Counted from the stretch's first letter, positions 7,713-17,006 are shown. The stretch: 64,000 bases of DNA from an uncultured Clostridia bacterium (GCA_947565865.1 CANOHT010000004.1:66264-130263), one strand, 5' to 3'. Numbers and translations: made by a program. The notes: generated by a model from the sequence alone, not told the origin.

Positions 7713-8507
7713 ATGCAATACCAGCGCGTCACCCTATCCACCGGCGTCCCCATGGACATCTATGTACCCGACCCAACCACCACCGATCCTGCCCGCCGTC
7801 CCGGCATCCTGATCTGTCCTGGCGGCGGCTACACCCATCTGGCTGCCCATGAGGGTGAGTGCGTGGCGCTTCGCTTCGCGGGCCTGGGGTTCAACGCTTA
7901 TGTGGTGCGCTACAGCCGCGCGCCCGAGGCACGCTATCCCCGCAACGTACAGGACGTAGCCTGCGCTGTCGCCCATATCCGCGCAAACGCCCAAGCCTAT
8001 GGTCAGCGCCCCGACGCCATTGCCGTGCTGGGCTTTTCCGCCGGCGGCCATGTGGCGGGCACCCTGGGCACACAGTGGCCCGACGCCGGGCTCTGGTCGC
8101 CCCTGGGGCTGACCTGCGAGCAGGTGAAGCCCAACGCCATGGCGCTGTGCTACCCCGTCATCAGCGGCGGCGAGTTCGCTCACCGCGATTCCTTCCGCCA
8201 GCTCACCGGCGCTGACGACCCGCTTCGCCATCAGGATTTCAGCCTGGAAAACCTGGTTACGGCACAGACCGTTCCCGCTTTCCTGTGGCACACCTGGGAG
8301 GACACCGCGGTTCCGGTGGAAAACACCCTGCTGATGGCCATGGCCCTGCGCCGTCACGGCGTGCAGGCCGAGGCGCACATTTATCCGCACGGCCCCCATG
8401 GCAGCTCCCTGTGCGATGATTCCATCGGCCGCCCGGACAAGGTGATTCCCGAGGCGCAGGATTGGCCCTATCTGGCCGCGCGCTTCCTCAAGGACGTGAT
8501 GGGATAA
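7713..8507 (+). CDS. Alpha/beta-hydrolase esterase (BD-FAE/acetyl xylan esterase-like)
   Basis: 264-residue soluble serine hydrolase without signal peptide. An oxyanion-hole motif CPGGGY (about residue 36), nucleophile elbow GFSAGGH (about 109-115), acid Asp in HTWEDTAVP and catalytic His in PHGPHG give a complete triad. The overall shape matches small cytoplasmic carbohydrate-ester deacetylases often found with glycan genes. It follows the lipoprotein by 25 bases and ends at a terminator at 8586-8628, so it is probably the last gene of that transcript. The substrate is not determinable. Confidence 0.85.
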   Translation: MQYQRVTLSTGVPMDIYVPDPTTTDPARRPGILICPGGGYTHLAAHEGECVALRFAGLGFNAYVVRYSRAPEARYPRNVQDVACAVAHIRANAQAYGQRPDAIAVLGFSAGGHVAGTLGTQWPDAGLWSPLGLTCEQVKPNAMALCYPVISGGEFAHRDSFRQLTGADDPLRHQDFSLENLVTAQTVPAFLWHTWEDTAVPVENTLLMAMALRRHGVQAEAHIYPHGPHGSSLCDDSIGRPDKVIPEAQDWPYLAARFLKDVMG

Positions 8508-8585
8508 GCGTCAGCGGCCCGCATTGGGGAGACGCCGCAAGTTATCGGCCCTCTGATAGCCAGGGAAAAAACAATCAACCGCCAT

Positions 8586-8628
8586 CGCCCGCCGATAAGG
8601 CTCGCCCTTTCGGCGGGCGCCGCTTTTT
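8586..8628 (+). terminator. Intrinsic terminator after the esterase
   Basis: CGCCCGCCGA (8586-8595) pairs perfectly with TCGGCGGGCG (8610-8619), followed by CCGCTTTTT. Confidence 0.85.
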
Positions 8629-8763
8629 GAGGGCATGTTCCGCTTTGCGCAAGTCCCCCGAGCATGATCGCAACCGTCTGTTGACAGTTTGCCATACCGG
8701 CATGGTAGCCACGCAACCGCGCCTTCTGCTATGATAAGGCTGTAAAAGAAAGGAGGGCTGACC

Positions 8764-9381
8764 ATGAATATGGCCGAAAGAATTCAGTATTTGCGAAAGA
8801 CCAAGGGCATCTCTCAGGAAGAGCTGGCCGATCAGGTGGGTGTTTCCCGGCAGGCCGTCAGCAAATGGGAAAGTGAGCAGAGTACGCCCGATGTGGATAA
8901 AATCATCATCATGAGCGACCTTTTCGGCGTAACGACCGACTATCTTCTGAAAGGTATTGAAGCGGCGGAAGCCCAGGAGCGAAAGGGCACGGAAGTTGCC
9001 GGCAAGGTGCTTTATATTGCGTCGACAGCCTTCGTGGTCATCGGGCTTCTGTGCGCGCTGGGCGGATGGTATGCCCAGCAGAGCATGGAAGCCGTTTGGG
9101 GTTCCATGATCATTCAGACGGTTGGCATTGCCGGCTATTTTGTCGGGAAATCGCTGTCGGGGGACAGACCGCCCTTTTCCGTATCCTGGCTCAACGTCAT
9201 CGGCATGGCATGGATGCCGGTTTCCATGCTGACCGGTTGGATTGCCATCCTGGTTTTCAAGCAAGGATGGATCGGGCCCTACCCAATGGGGATCCGCCAT
9301 ACGCTGGCGTTTGCCCTGGTCTATCTGACGGTCTGCGCCGTCAGCTTCATATGCCTGCGAAAATCCTCTTGCGGCAAATGA
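8764..9381 (+). CDS. XRE-family regulator with C-terminal membrane segments
   Basis: 205 residues. Residues 4-60 are a classic helix-turn-helix: IQYLRKTKGISQEELADQVG followed by VSRQAVSKWESEQSTPD and FGVTTDYLLKG. After a short linker the remaining part has about four hydrophobic helices (VLYIASTAFVVIGLLCALGG, SMIIQTVGIAGYFVG, and two more), so the DNA-binding domain is tethered to the membrane. This layout is common among Clostridia regulators of membrane stress or neighbouring transport genes, but the target is unknown. AAAGGAGGG precedes ATG 8764. A near-palindrome GCCATACCGGCATGGTAGC lies about 80 bases upstream and could be its own operator. Confidence 0.85.
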   Translation: MNMAERIQYLRKTKGISQEELADQVGVSRQAVSKWESEQSTPDVDKIIIMSDLFGVTTDYLLKGIEAAEAQERKGTEVAGKVLYIASTAFVVIGLLCALGGWYAQQSMEAVWGSMIIQTVGIAGYFVGKSLSGDRPPFSVSWLNVIGMAWMPVSMLTGWIAILVFKQGWIGPYPMGIRHTLAFALVYLTVCAVSFICLRKSSCGK

Positions 9382-9450
9382 TCTGCTTTGGCTCCACACA
9401 CTTTTTCCATTCATCCCAACCGAAACGGTAGACCCCGCGTCTGATTCTAT

Positions 9451-9478
9451 GGTATAATATCTTTGATGGTATTATACC
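9451..9478. promoter_or_regulatory. Palindrome containing back-to-back -10 boxes upstream of capA-like gene
   Basis: GGTATAATA (9451-9459) and TATTATACC (9470-9478) are a perfect inverted repeat with 10 bases between. Each arm contains TATAAT, one per strand. A weak -35 (TAGACC) lies 18 bases before the plus-strand box. Confidence 0.5.
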
Positions 9479-9532
9479 GCCAAAGCGGCGCGCTATCGCG
9501 CCTGAATCACTACGCTTGCCGGAGGTTTGCCC

Positions 9533-10567
9533 ATGCGCCGAGTATTCTGTATTCTGCTGTGTATCGCCCTGCTGCTGCCCGCCTTCGCCCTGGCAGACAA
9601 GACCGTCACCATCACCTTCACCGGGGACGTTACCCTGGGCAGCGAGGAAAAGAAGCGCGCCAACGCCGCCTCCTTCGATTCCGTGGCCGCGGAGCAGGGC
9701 TACGACTACTTCTTCGCCAATATGAAGGATTTCTTCGCGGAGGATGACCTCACCGTCATCAACCTGGAGGGCGTTTTGTCCGACAGCAGCGCCGGGGAAA
9801 AGAAGGACAAGACCTACCGTTTCCGCGGCCCGACGGATTTTGTGAACATTCTCACCCGTTCCGGCATTGAGGTCTGCAACATCGCCAACAACCACTCCAT
9901 GGACTATGGTCAGAAGGGCTACGACGCCACCCAGGCAGCCCTTGAAGCCGCCGGGCTGGGCGTTTTCGGCAACGAGTCCGTATATATTTATGAAAAGGAC
10001 GGCATCCGCGTCGCCTTCCTGGGCGTCAACTCCACGGCCTACAACAAGCGCAAGACCTGGGCCAAGGAGGAAATCGCCCGGCTGAAGGCGGAGGAAAACG
10101 TCAACGCCGTGGTCTACGTTTTCCATGGCGGCACGGAGTATGGCCGGGTGCGCAACGATATGCAGGAGAAAGCCTCCCGGTACTTCATCAACTGCGGAGC
10201 CGATCTGATCGTGATGCACCATCCCCATGTGGTACAGGGCTTCGACATTTACAAGAACCGCTCCATTTGCTACTCCCTGGGCAACTTCTGCTTCGGGGGC
10301 AACAAGCAGGTGCGGGCACTGCGGGCCATGGTGGTGCGCGCCACCCTGACCTTTGCCGATGACGGGACATACCTGGGCCAGCAGCTGGCGCTGTATCCCG
10401 CCCACATTTCCGGCACCGACCCGCAGAACAACTACCAGCCCCTGCTGGTCTCCGGGGAGGAAGCCCAGGCCGCCATGGCCCTGGCCCAGCGGGACACGGA
10501 CTTCTCGCTGAACCCCTTCGACGACGCGGCTGGCTGCGCGCTCCAGGATTACCTGCCCGCCAGCTGA
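9533..10567 (+). CDS. CapA/PGA-type metallophosphatase-fold protein
   Basis: 344 residues with a signal peptide (MRRVFCILLCIALLLPAFALA). The mature protein has the bacterial capsule synthesis CapA fold: TFTGDVTLG at about 30-38, VINLEGVLS, CNIANNHSMDYGQKG (about 120-134), FHGGTEY, and VMHHPHVVQGFDIYKN (about 224-239). Asp, Asn and His residues at these places match the metal site of calcineurin-like CapA/PgsA relatives, linked in other bacteria to poly-gamma-glutamate or capsule export. ATG 9533 is preferred over TTG 9527 because GGAGG (9521-9525) lies seven bases away. Neighbouring polysaccharide genes fit an envelope role. Confidence 0.88.
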   Translation: MRRVFCILLCIALLLPAFALADKTVTITFTGDVTLGSEEKKRANAASFDSVAAEQGYDYFFANMKDFFAEDDLTVINLEGVLSDSSAGEKKDKTYRFRGPTDFVNILTRSGIEVCNIANNHSMDYGQKGYDATQAALEAAGLGVFGNESVYIYEKDGIRVAFLGVNSTAYNKRKTWAKEEIARLKAEENVNAVVYVFHGGTEYGRVRNDMQEKASRYFINCGADLIVMHHPHVVQGFDIYKNRSICYSLGNFCFGGNKQVRALRAMVVRATLTFADDGTYLGQQLALYPAHISGTDPQNNYQPLLVSGEEAQAAMALAQRDTDFSLNPFDDAAGCALQDYLPAS

Positions 10568-10609
10568 GTTGCCCTTTCCTCCCCGACGGCCATGAAGGAG
10601 GTCATCCCC

Positions 10610-11566
10610 ATGTCCAGCAGCGCCGCGCCCACGCCATCCGCCGCCCTGTCCCAGCTGTCGGAGGAAAATGCCTTTATCAAAATTTTTCTCTGCAGCAAGC
10701 ATAGAACCGCCTCTTCCAATGAACGCCTGCACCGGCACAAGGGCTGGAGCCTGTTCTACAACATTTCCGGCGCCGCCCATGTGGCGGTGATGCAGAAGGA
10801 TGAGGTTCGGGTGCTGCCCATCCAGCCGGGGCAGTTCGTGTTTCTTTCCTCCCTCATCCCCCACCGGCTGCGCATTGGCGAGGCGGACGACTGCTACATG
10901 ATTCACCTGACCCTCTCCCCCTGCCGGGAGGAGGAGGCCGCCCTGTCTCTCAAAAGCCTCAGGGAAGTCAGCGCCAACGCCTGCCGGATGATGCTCAAGC
11001 CCTTTTACGTCCTGCAGGCGTCGGATATGAACGCCATGCTCAGCAATACCCTGACGGAAATCCTCCTGAACTTCGAGTCCGCCCGAAAGGAAGCCGACCT
11101 GGCGGCCATCCCCGGCCTGCTTTTGCAGATCATGCTGATGGAGATTGTCTACCTGGGCAGGCAAAGTATGGCATCCCCCACCAATCAGCATGTCAACAAG
11201 GCCGTCGCCTACCTGAAGGGCCACGGCTCGGAGACCGTGCGCATCGCGGATGTGGCGAAAGCCATCGGCATTCATCCCGTTTACCTCCAGCGCATTTTCA
11301 AGGAGCACATGCACAAGAGCATCACCGAATATCTCATGGAGCACCGCATCCAGCAGGCCTGCCGGATGCTGCGCACCACCAGCTTTCCCCTCATCGACAT
11401 CGCCCTGGACTGCGGCTTCACCAACCGGCAGCACTTTACCCGCTGCTTCAAGCAGATACTGGGCGTCACGCCCTCGGTCTTCCGGCGTGAAAATCAGCTT
11501 GGTTCCGTGGATACGGAGATCGACTACGAGGAGGTCATCAAGCCCGGCGACCGTTTTCTTTTTTAA
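10610..11566 (+). CDS. AraC-family regulator with N-terminal cupin-like domain
   Basis: 318-residue cytoplasmic transcription factor. The N-terminal half has a cupin/AraC ligand-binding pattern (ERLHRHKGWSLFYNISG, then PGQFVFLSSLIPHRL). The C-terminal ~100 residues are two helix-turn-helix motifs: RIADVAKAIGIHPVYLQRIF and DIALDCGFTNRQHFTRCFKQ, ending GVTPSVFRRE. ATG 10610 is chosen over 10592 since AAGGAGG lies at 10594-10600. It sits 42 bases after the capA-like gene and just before the YesM-type kinase facing it, so it may regulate the sugar ABC operon at 15222 or capA. Ends at a terminator. Confidence 0.88.
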   Translation: MSSSAAPTPSAALSQLSEENAFIKIFLCSKHRTASSNERLHRHKGWSLFYNISGAAHVAVMQKDEVRVLPIQPGQFVFLSSLIPHRLRIGEADDCYMIHLTLSPCREEEAALSLKSLREVSANACRMMLKPFYVLQASDMNAMLSNTLTEILLNFESARKEADLAAIPGLLLQIMLMEIVYLGRQSMASPTNQHVNKAVAYLKGHGSETVRIADVAKAIGIHPVYLQRIFKEHMHKSITEYLMEHRIQQACRMLRTTSFPLIDIALDCGFTNRQHFTRCFKQILGVTPSVFRRENQLGSVDTEIDYEEVIKPGDRFLF

Positions 11567-11569
11567 CCG

Positions 11570-11611
11570 CCCCCGCCAAGACGCGCTTCATGCGCTGTCG
11601 CGGGGGTTTTT
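11570..11611 (+). terminator. Intrinsic terminator after the AraC gene
   Basis: CCCCCGC (11570-11576) pairs with GCGGGGG (11600-11606), followed by five Ts. It lies between two converging genes. Confidence 0.85.
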
Positions 11612-11627
11612 GCTGGATCGGACCGAT

Positions 11628-13454
11628 TCAATATCCATCCTTGCGCGGAATGCGGATGGTAATCTCCGTTCCCTGACCCGGCTCGGCGGCAATGGACACG
11701 CCATAGCGCTCACCGTAATACATTTGAAGGCGCTTATGGGTGTTAACGATGCCGATGCCCGAATTTTCCCTCTTCCACAGCGTTTCCACGGCCTGCTTTT
11801 CCAAGCCCTTGCCGTTATCCGCCACGATGAACAGCAGATCGTCCCCCTCCGTCCGGGAGGCGATGCGCAGCGTATAGGGCGGATTGGCATGCCGGTTGGC
11901 AAAGCCGTGCTGGATGGCGTTCTCCACGAAGGGCTGAAGCATAAATTTGGGCACGGGATGCCCCATCAGCGCCGGTTCCAGCTCCGCGATATAGGCGAAA
12001 CGGCAGCTTGTGCGAAGCTGCATGGCGGCGATATAGGCCTCCACATAGTGCATTTCCTCCCGCAGCGGAACAAAAAGCTCCTGGGTCTTCACCGAATAGC
12101 GCATCATATAACTCAGCTTGGCAAGCATATCGCTGACATCCTCCTGGCCGCTTTCCAGCGCCATCAGACTGACGGTGTTGAGCATGTTATAAAGGAAATG
12201 CGGGTTAAATTGGAGATTGAGCATCTGGATCTCCAGCTCTTTTTCGTTGAGCTTGATGGTATAGTTCTCATCAATCAGCTTTTTGATATCTTCGTTCATG
12301 CTGTTATAGGCCTGAAAGGTATTCTGGTAGGCGGCGTAGCTTGTGCTGAAAATGCGGTAATCATAATGGCCCTTCGCCGTTTGCCGAAGCCCGCCGCAGA
12401 GCAGCTCAAGGGGTTCGGTGACGCTGCGCATGGATACCCGCATGACCACCAGCACCAGCAGAATCGTCATCACGATCACCGCCAGGGAAATCAGGCTGAT
12501 CCTGCTGCTGAAGTACAGAAAGGTGTTGTCGATGGCGGTGTAGGAAGTGATGATCCAATCGGTCTGGCCCAGCCTGCGGCTGCAGATAAACGTGCTCCGA
12601 ATGCCGTCATCCTCCCATTGGCTGATCCGGCTGTCGCTGCCGTTGGGCGGAATGGGCAGGCAGCGCTCCTCCAAGCCGTCAAAGCCAAAGCCCGAGGTGG
12701 CGTAGACCGGTTCGAACCGGTCGGTGTAGATGCGGTATCCCGTATCGTCAAGCTGATCCTCCGCCTCCAGCCACTGATCAAAAATGGACACATACAGGCT
12801 GATAAGCAGAATGGGGTAATCCTGGGAATCCGTGCTGCGGTGCAGAATGCCCCGGGCCGAGTAGGAAAAATCAATTTGCCGGCCCACAGAAATCACGTCA
12901 AAATTGGCATAGTATTTGCTGTACCGCTCGTCACTGCGGATGACATCGCTGTACCGGGCCGCCGGAAACCACACCGCCGATTTCTGCGCGGCGGCAATGG
13001 CTTCCGCCTGCACAATGTCATCCGGGGAGATGATGTCCGGCAGGCCCGACACGTTGTAATAGCTGTCCGAAAAATCGGAGGAAACAATATAGAACGAGCA
13101 GAAGCCGTCGAAGTCCCAGAAATACTGGGAGACGATGGGGGACATCTTCCGCTGATTGGAATAGTAGGTATTGGAGGAGCGGTAGGACGTGCTTGCCACC
13201 AGATCGTTGAATCTGTCGTCATTGCTCAGCGCGTACAGGCTCCGTTCAATGCTGTTCATGCGCTGGTCAATCAGCAGCGCGTTTTTATCGAGCATCCGCA
13301 CAGCGTTCTGCTCGCTGATGTTCATCGCCCAATCCCTGGACTGCCGCATGAACAGCAGCCAGCACACCAGCAGCGGAAACAGCGCCACCAGCAGATAGCG
13401 GGTGCTGCGCCTCAAATGCGGCAGATGGGCAGAGCCCACGGTATGCTTTTTCAT
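11628..13454 (-). CDS. YesM-type sensor histidine kinase
   Basis: 608 residues. An N-terminal membrane helix (YLLVALFPLLVCWLLFM, about 20-36) and a second (about 290-312) bracket a roughly 250-residue extracellular Cache-like sensor. A HAMP-like linker, the His_kinase domain with LNLQFNPHFLYNMLNTVSLM (phospho-His in NPHFLYN) and an HATPase_c domain with FVENAIQHG and ADNGKGL follow. This is the LytS/YesM class used by Firmicutes to sense sugars and switch on ABC importers. ATG 13454 follows AAGGAGG; upstream extension to 13544 has no site. It is divergent from the response regulator at 13559, its likely partner. Confidence 0.92.
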   Translation of the reverse strand: MKKHTVGSAHLPHLRRSTRYLLVALFPLLVCWLLFMRQSRDWAMNISEQNAVRMLDKNALLIDQRMNSIERSLYALSNDDRFNDLVASTSYRSSNTYYSNQRKMSPIVSQYFWDFDGFCSFYIVSSDFSDSYYNVSGLPDIISPDDIVQAEAIAAAQKSAVWFPAARYSDVIRSDERYSKYYANFDVISVGRQIDFSYSARGILHRSTDSQDYPILLISLYVSIFDQWLEAEDQLDDTGYRIYTDRFEPVYATSGFGFDGLEERCLPIPPNGSDSRISQWEDDGIRSTFICSRRLGQTDWIITSYTAIDNTFLYFSSRISLISLAVIVMTILLVLVVMRVSMRSVTEPLELLCGGLRQTAKGHYDYRIFSTSYAAYQNTFQAYNSMNEDIKKLIDENYTIKLNEKELEIQMLNLQFNPHFLYNMLNTVSLMALESGQEDVSDMLAKLSYMMRYSVKTQELFVPLREEMHYVEAYIAAMQLRTSCRFAYIAELEPALMGHPVPKFMLQPFVENAIQHGFANRHANPPYTLRIASRTEGDDLLFIVADNGKGLEKQAVETLWKRENSGIGIVNTHKRLQMYYGERYGVSIAAEPGQGTEITIRIPRKDGY

Positions 13455-13466
13455 CCTCGCGCCTCC

Positions 13467-13496
13467 TTGACAAAACAGCTTTTGCTCTATTACAAT
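13467..13496 (+). promoter_or_regulatory. Promoter of the YesN-type response regulator
   Basis: TTGACA (13467-13472), 18-base spacer, TACAAT (13491-13496), about 55 bases upstream of the ATG at 13559. Confidence 0.75.
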
Positions 13497-13558
13497 GGGT
13501 CGATGATACGAATTTTCAGGGGACCGGCGCGGTACCCCGTCCATTCGTCGAGGTGCGT

Positions 13559-14980
13559 ATGAAGGTAGAAATTCTCGTTGTTGACGATGAAATCCTGCAG
13601 TTGCAGCTGCTCAGCAAAATCATCCAGCGTTATAGGCCGGAGTTTTCCGTTACCGCTGTCAATCAGCCAAAAGAGGCGCTGAAGCTCCTGCGCACCGGGC
13701 GCTATAACGCCCTGCTGACCGACGTGAAAATGCCCGAAATGGACGGCATTGAGCTGATCCGTCAGGCCCGCACGCTGAACCTTTGCCCCTTTGAGATTCT
13801 GATACTCAGCGGCTTTGACGATTTTGAGTACGCCCGCAGCGCCATCGTTTACGATGTGCTGGATTACCTGCTCAAGCCCATCGACAGCACGTCCCTCCAG
13901 TCGGCGCTCATGAAGGTGGAGGATAAGCTGCGGGCGGATTACGCCCAGCTTGACCTTCAGCGTCAGCACGACCAGATGCTTCGCAGCCGCCATGCCACCG
14001 CGCTGATGAAAAAGGCCATGGGGCTGCCTTTGACCGCCCCGGAGCACGACCTGGCCCGGCAGTTCGGCAGCCATGTGCGCATGCTCCTGGCCCAGGAGTG
14101 CGGCAGCCCGGACACGCTGCTTTCCGCCCTGCCGCCCAGCGCCTGCGCGGGCGAATGGAAGCCGGGGCATCTCCTGCTCTTCATGCCGGTGACGCGGGAC
14201 GCTCCCGTACATCCCATCGGCGCCAAACGGCTGGTTATAGGCTTGCCGGCCTCCCTGGATCAGCTTCCGGCGCGCCTGGCGGAAATGGAGGCGCTGCTGG
14301 ATACCGCCAGGCGGCTGGATGTGGCCATGCTGACCCAGGCGCAGCCCGATCCGACGCTGATGGACGCCTTCACCCGGGCCGTTCTCGGCAGGGACCGCCC
14401 GGAGCTTGAACGCCTGGCAGCCCTGATCCACCAGAGCATGTTTTCCGGCAGACTGAGCTATCGCCAGCTGGCGCACACCGCAGAGCACGCGCTGGATACC
14501 CTGATCCGCTCTGGCAGCCTGCAGCAGGTCTATCCCTGCCGGGAGGAAGACCTCCACGCGCTGCTGCGCCGCAGCATGGAAGCCTGCGAAACGCCCCAGG
14601 CGCTATGCGCCGCTGTAGCCGACGCGGTCGCACCCGTCCATGTCACGGCGCAGGGCGACCGCAGCTTTGCGCAAAGCATCCGCATTTATATCGACACCCA
14701 CTACGGCGCATCCTGCTCGCTCAACGAAATCGCCCAAGCCTTCCACTACTCCCCTTCCCACTTCAGCCGATTGTTCTCCATGGAATTTGGCGTCACCTAC
14801 ACGCGCTATCTGGCGGAATTCCGCCTGGAGAAGGCGCGGGAATTGCTGATGCAGACCGATCTGTCCGTCAATGAAATTGCCCGGCGGGTAGGCATCGGCG
14901 ACACGGGCTACCTCATCCGACAGTTTTCCCGAAAGTATCAGCTTTCCCCGGACAAATACCGGCGCCGCGGCGGAAAATAA
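13559..14980 (+). CDS. YesN-type response regulator with AraC DNA-binding domain
   Basis: 473 residues. The receiver domain occupies about 1-120: VEILVVDDE with acidic pocket, phosphoacceptor Asp in LLTDVKMPEMDG (about 55), and LSGFDDFEYA and LLKPI near its end. A variable helical middle follows, then a C-terminal AraC module (about 375-470) with SLNEIAQAFHYSPSHFSRLF and SVNEIARRVGIGDTGYLIRQ. It pairs with the divergent YesM kinase and lies immediately upstream of the sugar ABC operon at 15222, its probable target. Start ATG 13559 is used; GTG 13553 is an alternative. Followed by a terminator. Confidence 0.92.
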   Translation: MKVEILVVDDEILQLQLLSKIIQRYRPEFSVTAVNQPKEALKLLRTGRYNALLTDVKMPEMDGIELIRQARTLNLCPFEILILSGFDDFEYARSAIVYDVLDYLLKPIDSTSLQSALMKVEDKLRADYAQLDLQRQHDQMLRSRHATALMKKAMGLPLTAPEHDLARQFGSHVRMLLAQECGSPDTLLSALPPSACAGEWKPGHLLLFMPVTRDAPVHPIGAKRLVIGLPASLDQLPARLAEMEALLDTARRLDVAMLTQAQPDPTLMDAFTRAVLGRDRPELERLAALIHQSMFSGRLSYRQLAHTAEHALDTLIRSGSLQQVYPCREEDLHALLRRSMEACETPQALCAAVADAVAPVHVTAQGDRSFAQSIRIYIDTHYGASCSLNEIAQAFHYSPSHFSRLFSMEFGVTYTRYLAEFRLEKARELLMQTDLSVNEIARRVGIGDTGYLIRQFSRKYQLSPDKYRRRGGK

Positions 14981-15036
14981 GCGCCTTCCGACTCATAACA
15001 GCATAGGCCGCCGCATCCCTCCACCAGCATTTGGGT

Positions 15037-15072
15037 CGGGCTGAACCTCCAGCGGGTTCGGCCCGCTTTTTT
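15037..15072 (+). terminator. Intrinsic terminator after the response regulator
   Basis: CGGGCTGAACC (15037-15047) pairs with GGTTCGGCCCG (15055-15065) with one G-U pair, followed by C and six Ts. Confidence 0.85.
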
Positions 15073-15165
15073 GTACCATTGGACAGCCGCCCCGTCCATT
15101 CCTGCCGAATAGCATTTCCACGCCGCACCATGCGCGGATTTTCCCATTATGTCGGTTTTGTTCAA

Positions 15166-15194
15166 TTGAAAGCCAAATGAAACAGTTTTAGAAT
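15166..15194 (+). promoter_or_regulatory. Promoter of the first sugar ABC operon
   Basis: TTGAAA (15166-15171), exactly 17 bases, TAGAAT (15189-15194), about 28 bases before the GTG at 15222. Confidence 0.75.
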
Positions 15195-15221
15195 AAAGCA
15201 ACGAAAGGAAGTGAGCTAAGC

Positions 15222-16145
15222 GTGCAGACCCCACAAACCGCCTCCGCCCCCAAGCACAGACGCTGGAATCGCAACGCACGCGCCGGTTTTCTGTTTGTCA
15301 CCCCAGCCATCCTGGGCTTTCTGTTCTTCTGCGCCATCCCCATTGTGTACAGCGGTTATTTGAGCTTTACGGACTGGAATATCTTCAAAGCACCGAATTT
15401 CGTTGGCTTCAAGAACTATATCAAAATTTTCACCAACGATTATCTGGTCAAGGAATCCGTCGTCGCCACCTTCAAGTTTGCGTTTGCCTCCACCATTTTC
15501 AGCTCCATCTACGCTTTCCTTCTGGCGCTGTTCCTCAGCGCCCAGGTCAAGGGCCTCAGCGTCTTCCGCACCATCTTCTATCTTCCCTCCATCGTTCCGG
15601 CGGTGGCCAACTGCGTGCTGTGGAGCTGGCTGTACAACAAGGACTTCGGCCTGTTCAATTCCCTGCTGGGGCTGGCGGGAATCGCCAAGCAGCCCTTCCT
15701 GGCAGGTCAGGCCACGGTCATCCCTTCCCTGGTGTTTATGTCCATCTGGGGCTGCGGCAGCACCATGATTATCTACCTGTCCGGCATCCAGGGCGTTCCC
15801 CAGAATCTGCGCGAGGCTGTGCGCATTGACGGAGGCAGCTACTGGCACGAGCTGCGGCATGTCATCGTCCCCATGGTCTCCCCCGTTATCTTCTTCAATG
15901 TGCTGATGTCGCTGGTGGGCTCCTTCCAGGCCTTCACCCAGGCATTCATGATGACCGGCGGCGGCCCCAACAACAAGAGCCTGTTTTACAGCTACCATCT
16001 GTACAACGTCGCCTTCAAGCAGAACAAGATGGGCTACGCCTGCGCGCTTGGCTGGGTGATGTTCCTGGTGATGATCCTGTTCACCGCCGTCTTCTTCAAG
16101 GTCTTTACCCGCCGTGTCTTCTTTGAGGGAGGTGATCCGTCATGA
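15222..16145 (+). CDS. Carbohydrate ABC permease, MalF/UgpA type
   Basis: 307-residue inner-membrane permease with six predicted helices and the binding-protein-dependent transport domain. The cytoplasmic EAA loop that contacts the ATPase is visible as LREAVRIDGGSYWHELRHVI (about 203-222). The start is GTG 15222 with AAGGAAGTGA upstream. It overlaps the next permease by four bases (ATGA), so the two are translationally coupled and form the heterodimeric channel. No ATPase gene is in the operon; members of this CUT1 class often share an MsmX-like ATPase. Confidence 0.93.
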   Translation: MQTPQTASAPKHRRWNRNARAGFLFVTPAILGFLFFCAIPIVYSGYLSFTDWNIFKAPNFVGFKNYIKIFTNDYLVKESVVATFKFAFASTIFSSIYAFLLALFLSAQVKGLSVFRTIFYLPSIVPAVANCVLWSWLYNKDFGLFNSLLGLAGIAKQPFLAGQATVIPSLVFMSIWGCGSTMIIYLSGIQGVPQNLREAVRIDGGSYWHELRHVIVPMVSPVIFFNVLMSLVGSFQAFTQAFMMTGGGPNNKSLFYSYHLYNVAFKQNKMGYACALGWVMFLVMILFTAVFFKVFTRRVFFEGGDPS

Positions 16146-16996
16146 CCATGGCCGGGCAAAAGAAAAAAAAGCTTCGACCCTCCCGCGTGCTGCTTTACGC
16201 CGCCATGATCCTGGGCGCGCTGTTCTCCCTGGTGCCCTTCTTCTGGATGCTGCGCTCCTCCTTCATGGACATGATTGAAATTTATATCATGCCGCCCCTC
16301 TGGTGGTCGCGCAATCCCTCCTGGAAGAATTACTTTACCGTGTTCCTGGCGGATGTGCCCTTCTTCAGTTACTTGGTCAATACGGTCAAAATCGTCCTGC
16401 CGGTTATTTTCGGCACGGTGCTCAGCTCCTCGTTGGCGGCCTACGGCTTCGCCCGGTTTGACTTTCCCTTCCGCAAGGGCTGGTTCGCCATCTGCATCAG
16501 CTCCATGCTGATTCCCGGCGCCGTCACGCTGATTCCCGGCTTTCTGATCTGGAAGTCCCTGGGCGCGGTGAACACCTACTGGCCGCTGATTCTGCCCTGC
16601 TTCTTCGGCGGCGGCGCGTTCAACATCTTTCTGTTCCGTCAGTTCTTCATGACCATCCCCCGCTCGCTGGACGAGGCCGCCACCATTGACGGCGCAGGCC
16701 CCGTGCGCATCTACTGGCAGATTCTCCTGCCGCTTTTGCGCCCCGTATGCATCACGGTCATCCTGTTCACCTTCATGGGCACCTGGAACGACTTCTTCGG
16801 CCCCATGCTGTACCTGTACGACATGGAGAAGTACACCGTGTCCCTGGGCCTTCAGCTCTTCAGCTCCTCCTATGGCGCGGACTACGGCGCAGTCATGGCG
16901 GGCGCGGTGGTCATGACGCTGCCCACGGTAATCATCTTCTTCGTGGGCCAGAAATACTTCGTGGAAGGCATTGTTACCACAGGGATCAAGGGATAA
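16142..16996 (+). CDS. Carbohydrate ABC permease, MalG/UgpE type
   Basis: 284 residues with six hydrophobic helices. The EAA loop reads LDEAATIDGAGPVRIYWQIL (about 178-197) and the C-terminus ends FVEGIVTTGIKG, the usual MalG-type tail. It overlaps the preceding permease by four bases and is followed 10 bases later by the GH127-like enzyme. Together with the solute-binding protein at 18921 it makes a complete importer apart from the ATPase. Confidence 0.93.
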   Translation: MTMAGQKKKKLRPSRVLLYAAMILGALFSLVPFFWMLRSSFMDMIEIYIMPPLWWSRNPSWKNYFTVFLADVPFFSYLVNTVKIVLPVIFGTVLSSSLAAYGFARFDFPFRKGWFAICISSMLIPGAVTLIPGFLIWKSLGAVNTYWPLILPCFFGGGAFNIFLFRQFFMTIPRSLDEAATIDGAGPVRIYWQILLPLLRPVCITVILFTFMGTWNDFFGPMLYLYDMEKYTVSLGLQLFSSSYGADYGAVMAGAVVMTLPTVIIFFVGQKYFVEGIVTTGIKG

Positions 16997-17006
16997 GGAG
17001 CGCAGC

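Noticed and set aside
9347..11434. Long minus-strand open frame opposite the CapA-like and AraC genes
   Set aside because: It is the antisense shadow of GC-rich genes; the plus-strand proteins have signal peptide, family motifs and ribosome-binding sites, and the minus frame has none.
12705..12722. Perfect 18-bp palindrome GACCGGTTCGAACCGGTC
   Set aside because: It lies inside the kinase coding sequence, fits its reading frame, and has no promoter context; most likely chance in GC-rich DNA.
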